DNA from: Candidatus Peregrinibacteria bacterium
GTDB taxonomy: Bacteria; Patescibacteriota; Gracilibacteria; UBA1369; PNNO01
Direction of reading: 5' to 3'
NCBI GenBank assembly: GCA_014728955.1
Contig: WJKT01000060.1
Span: 1 to 6,682, forward strand
DNA: 6,682 nucleotides
Positions 1-6,191 of the stretch are shown piece after piece. Within the stretch, counting starts at the first letter, position 1. Each line of letters starts with the position of its first letter. The notes below the pieces were generated by a model. It ran no database searches, was not told where the DNA came from, and worked only from the letters and a program-made list of their open reading frames with translations. The position numbers were made by a program, and so were the translations under genes.

Positions 1-1684
1 TCTTGATGGGAAGCAAAAAAGACCCGCTGAAATTGCGGCAATGATTTTGCAGAAACTAAAAGCGGATGCCGAAAAATATCTTGGTGAAGATATTAAACAA
101 GCGGTTATTACTGTTCCGGCATATTTCAATGATGCGCAAAGACAGGCAACAAAAGATGCGGGGAAAATAGCCGGACTTGAGGTTAAACGTATTATTAATG
201 AGCCAACCGCAGCCGCACTCGCCTATGGTATCGACAAAAAAGGCGGTGATAAAAAAGTGGCGGTATACGATCTTGGTGGCGGAACATTTGATATCTCCAT
301 TCTGGAAATTGCAGATGTTGAAGGCGAAAAACAATTTGAAGTACTTTCGACAAACGGAAACACGCAACTTGGTGGTGATGACTTTGATCAAAAAATTATC
401 GACTGGCTGGTAAGTGAATTTAAAAAAGATCAGGGCGTTGATCTTTCAAAGGATAAGATTGCGCTTCAACGACTCAAAGACGCTGCGGAGAAAGCAAAAA
501 TCGAGCTTTCTTCACAACACGAAACCGAAGTAAACATACCGTTTATTACCTCGGATAACAGCGGCCCAAAACATCTTAATATTAAATTAAGCCGGGCGAA
601 ACTTGAAGATCTTGTTTCCGAGCTGGTACACGCAACCGTCAAGCCATGTAGAAAAGCAATGGATGACGCAAAAGTGTATCAAAGTGATATTGACGAAGTT
701 ATTCTTGTGGGAGGGATGACAAGAATGCCGGTTGTACAAGCGAAAGTTGAAGAAATATTCGGAAAAGAATCTCACCGGGGACTTAATCCGGACGAAGTCG
801 TTGCAATGGGTGCAGCGATCCAGGGCGGCGTTTTACAAGGAGACGTAAAAGATATTTTACTTCTTGATGTAACACCGCTTTCACTTGGACTTGAGACTCT
901 TGGAGGCGTATGTACCACTCTCATTGAGCGAAACACTACAATCCCAACCTCAAAATCGCAGGTATTTTCAACAGCAGCTGATAATCAAACTTCGGTTGAA
1001 ATTCATGTTTTGCAGGGAGAACGACCAATGGCAGCTGACAACAAATCGCTTGGTAAATTTATTCTTGATGGCATTCCTCCGGCACCGCGCGGGGTACCAC
1101 AAGTAGAAGTAACATTTGATATTGACGCAAACGGCATCCTCAATGTTAAAGCAATGGATAAAGCAACCAATAAAGAACAGCATATTACCATTAGCGGTTC
1201 ATCAAATATCTCGGAAGATGAAATCGAACGTATGAAAAAAGAAGCGGAGGCACATGCCGCTGAAGACAAAGAAAAGCAAGAAGCGATTGAAACCCGAAAC
1301 AAAGCCGAGAGTCTTGTACTGCAAAGTGAAAAAACATTAAAAGATGCCGGCGACAAAGTAACCGATGATGTAAAGAAGCCGATTCAGGAAAAGATTGATG
1401 CATTAAAGAAAATACTTGAAAATAAAGATGCCAAGAATGAAGACATTAAAAAAGCATATGAAGAACTTTCGGAAGAGATTCAAAAAGTTGGAGCACAAAT
1501 GTATCAAGCGGCGGAACAAGCACAGCAAGCTCAAAAAGATGCTGCAGACGGTGTAAATGTTAAAGAAAATCAAGGTGATAAAAAACAAGAAAAAGATAAC
1601 AAAGATGATGTTGTGGAAGGTGAAGTCGTTGATGAAAAAGATAAAAAAGATAACAAAGATGGTAAAGATGATAAAAAGAAATAA
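1..1684 (+). CDS. dnaK: Molecular chaperone DnaK (Hsp70), 5' end cut off by the window
   Basis: ATP-dependent cytoplasmic Hsp70 chaperone that binds exposed hydrophobic peptides, working with DnaJ and GrpE. The frame is open from base 2, so the gene starts upstream; by comparison with E. coli DnaK about 110 N-terminal residues are missing and 560 codons are present. Visible marks are VPAYFNDAQRQATKDAG (about 116-166), the phosphate-binding DLGGGTFDIS (269-298), the interdomain linker DVTPLSLG (about 866-889), the peptide-binding beta domain to about 1200 and the helical lid to about 1530. The C-terminus has the usual acidic motif (DDVVEGEVVDE), followed by an extra Lys/Asp-rich tail. No dnaJ or grpE lies downstream, and a terminator ends the unit. 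Identity is certain; only the start and promoter are unseen. Confidence 0.98.
   Translation, partial: LDGKQKRPAEIAAMILQKLKADAEKYLGEDIKQAVITVPAYFNDAQRQATKDAGKIAGLEVKRIINEPTAAALAYGIDKKGGDKKVAVYDLGGGTFDISILEIADVEGEKQFEVLSTNGNTQLGGDDFDQKIIDWLVSEFKKDQGVDLSKDKIALQRLKDAAEKAKIELSSQHETEVNIPFITSDNSGPKHLNIKLSRAKLEDLVSELVHATVKPCRKAMDDAKVYQSDIDEVILVGGMTRMPVVQAKVEEIFGKESHRGLNPDEVVAMGAAIQGGVLQGDVKDILLLDVTPLSLGLETLGGVCTTLIERNTTIPTSKSQVFSTAADNQTSVEIHVLQGERPMAADNKSLGKFILDGIPPAPRGVPQVEVTFDIDANGILNVKAMDKATNKEQHITISGSSNISEDEIERMKKEAEAHAAEDKEKQEAIETRNKAESLVLQSEKTLKDAGDKVTDDVKKPIQEKIDALKKILENKDAKNEDIKKAYEELSEEIQKVGAQMYQAAEQAQQAQKDAADGVNVKENQGDKKQEKDNKDDVVEGEVVDEKDKKDNKDGKDDKKK
1590..1661 (+). repeat. 18-bp in-frame direct repeat in the dnaK tail
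   Basis: The 18-mer AAAAAGATAACAAAGATG occurs at 1590-1607 and again at 1644-1661. The offset is 54 bases (18 codons), so both copies are read in the same frame and encode the same KDNKD core. They flank the conserved acidic motif of DnaK. This looks like a slippage or duplication product within a low-complexity lysine/aspartate tail. Confidence 0.8.
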
Positions 1685-1711
1685 CAATCATCATACCTAT
1701 CATTGCATAGC

Positions 1712-1742
1712 AAAAGGCGGGCATATCATTCCCCGCCTTTTT
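1712..1742 (+). terminator. Rho-independent terminator after dnaK
   Basis: A perfect 10-bp stem, AAAAGGCGGG (1712-1721) with CCCGCCTTTT (1732-1741), closes a 10-base loop. The downstream arm ends in a run of five T. It sits 27 bases after the dnaK stop codon, and the hairpin has a GC-rich core, as expected of an intrinsic terminator. The A-rich upstream arm could also let it act in the reverse direction, but no gene converges on it here. Confidence 0.92.
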
Positions 1743-1758
1743 GTTTATAGATGAAATA

Positions 1759-1784
1759 TGGTAAACTTGCGTATGGTTTAATAT
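1759..1784 (+). promoter_or_regulatory. Candidate extended -10 promoter(s) for the membrane-protein cluster
   Basis: Two TGG-prefixed hexamers look like extended -10 elements: TGG-TAAACT (1759-1767) and TGG-TTTAAT (1774-1782). The second ends 12 bases before the ATG at 1795, so its transcript would have almost no leader. No convincing -35 is seen for either; TTGTTT (1741-1746) lies 15 bases before TAAACT but overlaps the terminator T-run. A promoter is expected here because the preceding gene ends with a strong terminator. The exact element is uncertain. Confidence 0.45.
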
Positions 1785-1794
1785 CCACACTCTT

Positions 1795-2055
1795 ATGCCA
1801 ATTGTTTTTACCCTTATCAGCTTATTTTTCCCTCGACTCGTTATTCTTATTTTGTGGGGAGCCACAGGATGGTTTAACGGACTTTTTGATACATTTATCT
1901 GGCCGATTTTAGGATTTCTCTTCATGCCCTATACGTTTCTTTGGTATAGCGTTGTTCACCATTGGTTTGGCGGATCATGGGGAGGCGTTCCAATTACCAT
2001 GCTCATTATTGCAATTATTTTTGATCTTATAGCTATTTCACGTATAGGCAGATAA
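1795..2055 (+). CDS. Small conserved-looking membrane protein, function unknown
   Basis: An 86-residue protein that I cannot assign to a named family with confidence. It is very hydrophobic and aromatic, with about three membrane segments (roughly residues 14-28, 34-56 and 64-82). The middle part carries a Trp/Phe/Tyr-rich region with a His-His pair (residues 55-56) and a GGSWGG turn (59-64). The start is the first ATG; the bases just before it (CCACACTCTT) are pyrimidine-rich with no Shine-Dalgarno. It is separated by 9 bases from the VIT-like gene, suggesting co-transcription. The three-segment layout and lack of a signal cleavage site suggest an integral inner-membrane protein. It is probably real given its length, composition and position, but no function is claimed. 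Confidence 0.75.
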   Translation: MPIVFTLISLFFPRLVILILWGATGWFNGLFDTFIWPILGFLFMPYTFLWYSVVHHWFGGSWGGVPITMLIIAIIFDLIAISRIGR

Positions 2056-2056
2056 T
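2051..2056 (+). promoter_or_regulatory. Candidate -10 box for a leaderless VIT-like transcript
   Basis: GATAAT matches the TATAAT consensus at five of six positions and overlaps the TAA stop of the 86-residue gene. It ends 8 bases before the ATG at 2065, so initiation at the usual distance would fall on or next to that A. No clear -35 hexamer accompanies it. It could be chance, with the gene simply read from the upstream promoter. Confidence 0.35.
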
Positions 2057-2064
2057 CACTTTTT

Positions 2065-2544
2065 ATGAAACAAGCAATCAAAGTTGGTCTCAGTTTCGGT
2101 CTCACTTCGGGGATTATTAGCACACTTGGCTTGATGGTCGGCCTCAATGCGGGAACCGCATCAAAGATGGTAGTAATCGGAGGAGTCCTCACCATCGCCA
2201 TCGCTGATTCAGCAAGTGACGCTCTTGGTATCCACGTTTCCGAAGAATCTCAAAAAGATAGGACACAACATGATATCTGGCTATCCACCTTCGTAACATT
2301 TGGCGTAAAATTTATATTCGCACTGAGCTTCGCCGTCCCCATTTTACTTACCGATTTGCCGCAAGCGATCATTATCAGCATTGTATGGGGATTGCTGCTG
2401 ATTGCCATATTCAGTTATTACATTGCAAGCAGCAAAGGAGAAAACCCATGGGCTGCCGTTGGCGAACATTTACTTATTACAATCCTTGTTATTATTGCAA
2501 CAAACTTCGTCGGCGACTGGATATCGAACGTCTTTTCGTATTAA
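2065..2544 (+). CDS. VIT1/CCC1-like integral membrane protein (possible metal-ion transporter)
   Basis: A 159-residue protein with about five membrane segments (residues 5-27, 33-55, 72-96, 98-121 and 131-153). The N-terminal half resembles the VIT1/CCC1 Fe2+/Mn2+ transporter family: a GLTSGIISTLGLMVGL-type first segment, then GGVLTIAIADSASDALG and HVSEES leading to a polar loop. Compared with plant and fungal members it lacks a long cytoplasmic metal-binding insert, and the Asp expected in the first segment (GxxDG) appears as Ser15. It may therefore belong to a short prokaryotic subfamily with altered transport. The start ATG is preceded by GATAAT overlapping the previous stop codon and by a T-rich stretch, with no Shine-Dalgarno. 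Family assignment is fairly sure; substrate and direction of transport are not. Confidence 0.78.
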   Translation: MKQAIKVGLSFGLTSGIISTLGLMVGLNAGTASKMVVIGGVLTIAIADSASDALGIHVSEESQKDRTQHDIWLSTFVTFGVKFIFALSFAVPILLTDLPQAIIISIVWGLLLIAIFSYYIASSKGENPWAAVGEHLLITILVIIATNFVGDWISNVFSY

Positions 2545-2564
2545 ACAATTAATTCGCTTCGCTT

Positions 2565-3581
2565 ATGATTACCGTCCAAGCTGGTATTAAATATTTTTTC
2601 TTTATTGTCCTCGGGTACTTGTTTTTTTTAATTATACAGCCTTTTTTACCCGCTATTGTGCTTGCATTGGTTTTTGCCATAGGCTTCTCACCTCTTTTAA
2701 CCATGTTGCAAACAAAGGCTAAATGCAATAAGACGCTAGCCACAACAGGTGTTTTTATCATCACAATAATTTTCATTATTACTCCATTGGCATTGTTATT
2801 GGGGCTTATTGCAAAACAGGCGATTATTTTTGCTACCGGCCCGGACCTTCAGGCCCTCATGAAGTTTGTTAATGAATTTGAATCAATTACCGTTTTCGAC
2901 ATAACAATAAATTTAGAAACCATTAAAAGCAGTTTATTGGGAGCGCTGGGAAGTATAGGAGAGACGGCAACCATTCTCGGATCGGAAATTTTCGGCAGAT
3001 TGCTGAATATTTCGTTCCAATTCTTTGTTTTCTTGTTTTTATATTTCTTTTTATTATTGGACGGGAAAGAATTCACAACATATTTAAAAAAAATCTTTCC
3101 CTTCAGTAAAAAACAAAACACTATCTTCTTCCAACGATTTAGTCATGTTGCCCGAACTGTTTTCCGCGGCAATCTTTTGGCGGCACTTCTCTCGGGAATC
3201 GCCGCTATCATGGCTTTTGAATTGTTTGGTCTGCAAGCAGCTCTCATTTGGGGTATTTTAGCCGGTATACTCTCTCTCATACCAACAATCGGGACTTTGG
3301 TTATATACGGGATTGCCAGTATTATTCTTTCGTTTGGCACGGAATTCCCATGGATGCTTGCTCCCCTCCTCTATTTCCTAATTATGGAAATCGGACTGAT
3401 TCAAAGTGTCATCAAGCCAAAACTTATAGATGATAAAATGAAAATCCATCCAGTACTTGTTTTTTTAGCCTTAGTTGGAGGTGTTAGTGTTTTTGGATCA
3501 ATCGGCATCATCTACGGACCACTTATTGTCGTACTTTTTATTACCATGTTCGATTTTATTGTTGTAACCGAAAACAAATAA
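2565..3581 (+). CDS. AI-2E/PerM family transporter
   Basis: A 338-residue polytopic membrane protein of the AI-2E transporter family (formerly UPF0118; PerM, TqsA, YdiK-like). Family layout is visible: an N-terminal hydrophobic pair (about 9-47), a third segment (60-82), a soluble section (about 90-148), then a membrane-rich C-terminal half. The strongest marks are an IPTIGTLVIYGI motif at about 239-250, KPKLID at 284-289, and the HPVLVFLALVGGVSVFGSIG-type region (295-314) that is diagnostic of the family. Members have been linked to autoinducer-2 export or to Na+/H+ antiport, so the substrate cannot be predicted. It starts 20 bases after the VIT-like gene with a pyrimidine-rich TTCGCTTCGCTT before the ATG. 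The length is normal for the family. Confidence 0.92.
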   Translation: MITVQAGIKYFFFIVLGYLFFLIIQPFLPAIVLALVFAIGFSPLLTMLQTKAKCNKTLATTGVFIITIIFIITPLALLLGLIAKQAIIFATGPDLQALMKFVNEFESITVFDITINLETIKSSLLGALGSIGETATILGSEIFGRLLNISFQFFVFLFLYFFLLLDGKEFTTYLKKIFPFSKKQNTIFFQRFSHVARTVFRGNLLAALLSGIAAIMAFELFGLQAALIWGILAGILSLIPTIGTLVIYGIASIILSFGTEFPWMLAPLLYFLIMEIGLIQSVIKPKLIDDKMKIHPVLVFLALVGGVSVFGSIGIIYGPLIVVLFITMFDFIVVTENK

Positions 3582-3591
3582 CCTGTATAAA
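3562..3591 (+). promoter_or_regulatory. Candidate serS promoter
   Basis: TTGTAA (3562-3567, four of six matches to the -35 consensus) is followed after 18 bases by TATAAA (3586-3591, five of six to the -10), preceded by TG. It overlaps the end of the AI-2E family gene and would start a transcript near 3598, giving a leader of about 25 bases. A second weaker -10-like box, TTTAAT (3607-3612), lies 11 bases before the ATG. An 8-bp palindrome, ATGCGCAT, sits at 3597-3604 near the predicted start. Confidence 0.5.
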
Positions 3592-3623
3592 TAGAAATGC
3601 GCATATTTTAATCTCTCATTACA

Positions 3624-4895
3624 ATGCTCGATATTAAATTTATTGTTGAAAATAAAATGCTTGTTCAGCAGGGAGCGGAAAAAAAGAACATACCTGTTGA
3701 TATTGATAAGATTATCACCCTGGATGGTGAACGAAGAGCACTTCTAACGGAAGTGGAATCATTGCGGGCAAAACAAAACAGTGTTTCAAAAGAAATACCG
3801 CAAAAATCCGATAAAGAAAAAGAAGTCTTATTGGAAGAAATGAGAACGTTAAAAGAAAAACTGCAAATGAAAGAACAGGCACTTGAAGATCTACAGGAAG
3901 AGCTTGATGTACTGGTGCTGGACGTTCCCAATCCACCTTTTACCGACGTACCTGACGGGAAAGGCGATGAAGATAATGTGGTGACAGACACCTTTTTGAA
4001 ACCGACAACGTTTGATTTTAAGCCCAAGGATCATATTCAATTAGGAAAACAACTGGATATACTTGAATTGGAAAAAGCTGCAGAAACTTCGGGAGCACGA
4101 TTTTATTATGTAAAAAACGATCTTGTTTTAATGGAATTCGCATTAATCCAATATGCACTCAGCACCATAACGGCAAAGGGATTTAACCCTATCTTACCTC
4201 CCGCATTGGTTCGTGAAAAAGCAATGGTTGGTACCGGATTTTTCCCCGCTGATAAAAATGAGATTTATTCGGTAAATCCCGAAGATGATAATTTGTTTTT
4301 AATTGGAACGGCGGAAGTACCACTATGCATGTTGCATTATGATGAAATTCTTGAAGAAAAAGATTTACCATTGCGCTATGTTGGCTTCTCTCCATGTTTT
4401 AGACGTGAAGCGGGAAGTTACGGGAAAGACACTGCCGGCATTATTCGCGTTCATCAATTTGATAAGATCGAAATGTTTACCTTTGCTCATCCAAAACGAG
4501 CTAAAGAAGAACATCAGCGTATTATTGATGTAGAAGAAGAGATCGTACAAGGACTTGAGATCCCTTATCAGAAAGTACAAGTATGTAGCGGCGATCTTGG
4601 TGCTCCCGCAGCACAAAAATTTGATCTGGAAGCGTGGATCCCCACGCAGGAAAAATACAGAGAAATAACCAGCTGTTCAAACACGACGGATTTTCAGTCG
4701 CGACGCAGTAAAATACGATTTAAAGATGCAGAGGGGAGCAAACATTATGTTTACACCCTTAATGGAACCGGCATTGCTATGCCGAGAATGTTCGTTGCTA
4801 TTCTTGAGAATAATCAAAACAAGGATGGAAGCGTAACAATCCCGGAAGTGCTAAGGCCGTATATGGGAGGTAAAGTAACCATTGAGCCGCAATAG
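3624..4895 (+). CDS. serS: Seryl-tRNA synthetase (class II)
   Basis: Cytoplasmic enzyme that charges tRNA-Ser with serine using ATP. The 423 residues match the usual bacterial length. The N-terminal MLDIKFI start is typical, and residues about 30-100 form the charged, heptad-like coiled-coil arm that grips the long variable arm of tRNA-Ser. The catalytic domain shows the GTAEVPL serine-site loop (228-234), motif 2 with FRREAGSYGKDTAGIIRVHQ (259-278), ITSCSNTTDFQSRR (348-361) and motif 3 with TLNGTGIAMPRMFVAILEN (379-397), ending in PEVLRPYMGG. The start has no Shine-Dalgarno. It probably has its own promoter at the end of the preceding gene, and a terminator follows. Nothing essential appears missing. 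Confidence 0.98.
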   Translation: MLDIKFIVENKMLVQQGAEKKNIPVDIDKIITLDGERRALLTEVESLRAKQNSVSKEIPQKSDKEKEVLLEEMRTLKEKLQMKEQALEDLQEELDVLVLDVPNPPFTDVPDGKGDEDNVVTDTFLKPTTFDFKPKDHIQLGKQLDILELEKAAETSGARFYYVKNDLVLMEFALIQYALSTITAKGFNPILPPALVREKAMVGTGFFPADKNEIYSVNPEDDNLFLIGTAEVPLCMLHYDEILEEKDLPLRYVGFSPCFRREAGSYGKDTAGIIRVHQFDKIEMFTFAHPKRAKEEHQRIIDVEEEIVQGLEIPYQKVQVCSGDLGAPAAQKFDLEAWIPTQEKYREITSCSNTTDFQSRRSKIRFKDAEGSKHYVYTLNGTGIAMPRMFVAILENNQNKDGSVTIPEVLRPYMGGKVTIEPQ

Positions 4896-4933
4896 TCCGG
4901 CAAGAGTAATAAGATATGTAAAGACGTGAAACG

Positions 4934-4963
4934 TTGCCCTGTAGGGCATTTTTATGGTAAAAT
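4934..4963 (+). promoter_or_regulatory. Extended -10 promoter of the TIM-barrel gene
   Basis: TGG-TAAAAT (TG at 4955-4956, hexamer 4958-4963) is a good extended -10 element. TTGCCC (4934-4939), 18 bases upstream, is a four-of-six -35 match and is also the left arm of the serS terminator. Initiation near 4970 would leave a leader of about 22 bases without a Shine-Dalgarno. Confidence 0.6.
4935..4953 (+). terminator. Rho-independent terminator after serS
   Basis: TGCCC (4935-4939) pairs with GGGCA (4944-4948) around a TGTA loop and is followed by five T. It is a short but GC-rich tetraloop hairpin 39 bases after the serS stop codon. A small upstream element, GACGTGAAACGTT (4923-4935), can form another short stem. 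The terminator lies directly inside the promoter region of the next gene. Confidence 0.8.
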
Positions 4964-4991
4964 AGTATGAACTTAACTTAAATAGAACTAC

Positions 4992-5741
4992 ATGTTAGCA
5001 CTTTCGACAGACTCTTTAAACGGCTATGGATTAAATAGAATATTCGCTTTTGCAAAGGAAGCCGGGTACGACGGTATCGATTTACGCATTGCAAAAAAAC
5101 AATACGATACCCAAAATGCGGCCTATGTAAAAAGTCTTTCCGACAAATACGACCTACCTGTTATTGCAATTCAACTACCCAACCCTACTCCAAAACGACT
5201 TGAAAAAACTATAGAAATTGCCAAAGAAGTAGGGTGCAAAGTGATTATTGTACAGCCACCGAAAATTTTTAGTGTAAGGCAAACATCATGGCTTAAGAAG
5301 CAAGTACCGAAATTGCGGGCAAAAGAAAACATTTCAATAGCACTTGAAAATGCCCCCGCTGACATGATTTTAGGCTTTATTCCAAAGCACGCAATGAACA
5401 ATATTGTTGAAATGAAGAAATTCAAACACGCTTGTATAGATACAACACGCGTAGCCAGCCGCAAACAAGATTTAATGAGACTATATAAGACATTATCAAA
5501 ATATCTGGTACATGTGCATTTATCAAACGTTAGAGGATCAAAACACTACTACAGACCCGATGACGGCATTTTGCCTCTTGAAAGTTTTCTCACCAAATTA
5601 AAGCAAGATAAATTCCCCGGATCGGTTTCTATAAAAGTAAACCCCAAATATCTTCAGGCCGGCAACGATGAAAAGGTTATGAAAAACCTTAAAGAAATGA
5701 AAGATTATTACGATAAATACTTCACCAATATAGACGCGTAA
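4992..5741 (+). CDS. Sugar phosphate isomerase/epimerase-like TIM-barrel protein with altered metal site
   Basis: A 249-residue protein of the xylose isomerase-like TIM-barrel superfamily (AP endonuclease 2 fold). Visible family marks are the opening LALSTDSL, FAKEAGYDGIDLR (19-32), the IALEN strand with Glu119, CIDTTR with Asp150 (149-153), VHVHLSN (173-179), the DDGILPLESFL segment (190-200) and SVSIKVNP (211-218). In active members the Asp is followed three residues later by His and the last strand carries Glu; here these are Arg153 and Lys215. The metal site is therefore incomplete, so the usual Mn2+/Zn2+ isomerase chemistry is doubtful. It stands alone between the serS terminator and the rpoB promoter. 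The fold is confident; the substrate is unknown. Confidence 0.85.
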   Translation: MLALSTDSLNGYGLNRIFAFAKEAGYDGIDLRIAKKQYDTQNAAYVKSLSDKYDLPVIAIQLPNPTPKRLEKTIEIAKEVGCKVIIVQPPKIFSVRQTSWLKKQVPKLRAKENISIALENAPADMILGFIPKHAMNNIVEMKKFKHACIDTTRVASRKQDLMRLYKTLSKYLVHVHLSNVRGSKHYYRPDDGILPLESFLTKLKQDKFPGSVSIKVNPKYLQAGNDEKVMKNLKEMKDYYDKYFTNIDA

Positions 5742-5787
5742 CAGCACGTTTTCAAATGCAGAGAAGAAGACAGGTTTCATGCGATGT

Positions 5788-5812
5788 TTTTTGCTTGACT
5801 TTAAAGCAAAAA
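5788..5812. repeat. 9-bp perfect inverted repeat over the rpoB -35 region
   Basis: TTTTTGCTT (5788-5796) and AAGCAAAAA (5804-5812) are perfect reverse complements separated by seven bases. The repeat covers the candidate -35 hexamer and most of the spacer. It could be an operator for a dimeric regulator or a weak hairpin; it lacks a following T-run and is not a normal terminator for the + strand. It is mostly A/T, so chance cannot be excluded. Confidence 0.5.
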
Positions 5813-5822
5813 TAAATAGAAT
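5795..5822 (+). promoter_or_regulatory. Probable rpoB promoter
   Basis: TTGACT (5795-5800, five of six to TTGACA) and TAGAAT (5817-5822, five of six to TATAAT) are separated by 16 bases. This is the best sigma-70-type promoter in the window. Initiation near 5829 would give rpoB a leader of about 100 bases, which includes the hairpin at 5881-5922. Confidence 0.65.
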
Positions 5823-5880
5823 ACGGGTGCTGTCAGAAAGCTTTCCCTTCATTTTTTCCTGGAAAGTATACGAGTGCGTT

Positions 5881-5922
5881 GTGAGGTACAGCATTATTTT
5901 AAGCCGTATTCTGTTACCTTAC
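5881..5922 (+). promoter_or_regulatory. Strong imperfect hairpin in the rpoB leader
   Basis: GTGAGGTACAG (5881-5891) pairs with CTGTTACCTTAC (5911-5922): 11 base pairs including one G-U wobble, with one bulged T at 5914 and a 19-base loop. It ends 8 bases before the rpoB ATG and is followed by TTTT. It may control translation start, act as a weak attenuator, or end transcripts from the preceding gene. The sequence complementarity is directly visible; the function is inference. A second short stem (CTTTCC 5841-5846 with GGAAAG 5861-5866) lies upstream in the same leader. Confidence 0.55.
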
Positions 5923-5930
5923 TTTTCATT

Positions 5931-6191
5931 ATGTCTAGCAAATCTAAAAAGACCAAGAAGGCTTCTAAAAAGTCTATTTCAAAACAAGCTAAAGCAAAAG
6001 TCAAGCCAAAAAAGGCATCTTCTGCAAAAAAAAGTAAAGCTGCTGCTAAAGAAAAAGATAAGAAAAAGAAAACGACAAAAGCTAAAGCAACCAAAGCGAC
6101 AAAGAAAACTGCTAAAAAGAAGACCGCTGCTAAGGCGAAGACAAAAGCTAAAGCAACCAAAGCGAAACCTAAGACGAAAAAGAAAACAACC
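5931..6191 (+). other. Histone H1/AlgP-like lysine-rich tail of RpoB
   Basis: Residues 1-87 contain 40 lysines (46%), with only one Glu (41) and one Asp (43); the rest is mostly Ala, Thr and Ser, with Pro26 and Pro80. Such composition is that of disordered nucleic-acid-binding tails (histone H1, bacterial AlgP, the basic tail of mycobacterial topoisomerase I). Lysine codons mix AAA and AAG and alanine uses GCT, GCA and GCG, so this is not a simple DNA repeat. Its likely role is to bind DNA or RNA electrostatically; this is inference. Confidence 0.75.

Noticed and set aside
1003..1356. A 117-residue open frame on the - strand within dnaK
   Set aside because: It lies wholly inside a certain gene and shows serine-rich composition typical of antisense reading, with no family motif.
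1560..1925. A - strand open frame of 121 residues spanning the dnaK end and terminator
   Set aside because: It crosses the terminator hairpin and two + strand genes, has low-complexity composition and no recognisable domain.
3665..4027. A 120-residue - strand open frame inside serS
   Set aside because: Antisense of the coiled-coil arm; its Ser/Phe-rich run reflects the Glu/Lys codons on the other strand.
4896..4991. Possible small gene or tRNA after serS
   Set aside because: The 96 bases are filled by a terminator, a promoter and a short leader, with no tRNA pattern or credible frame.
5742..5930. Possible tRNA or small RNA gene between the TIM-barrel gene and rpoB
   Set aside because: No cloverleaf or T-loop (GTTCGANNC) pattern was found; the structure seen is better explained as the rpoB leader.
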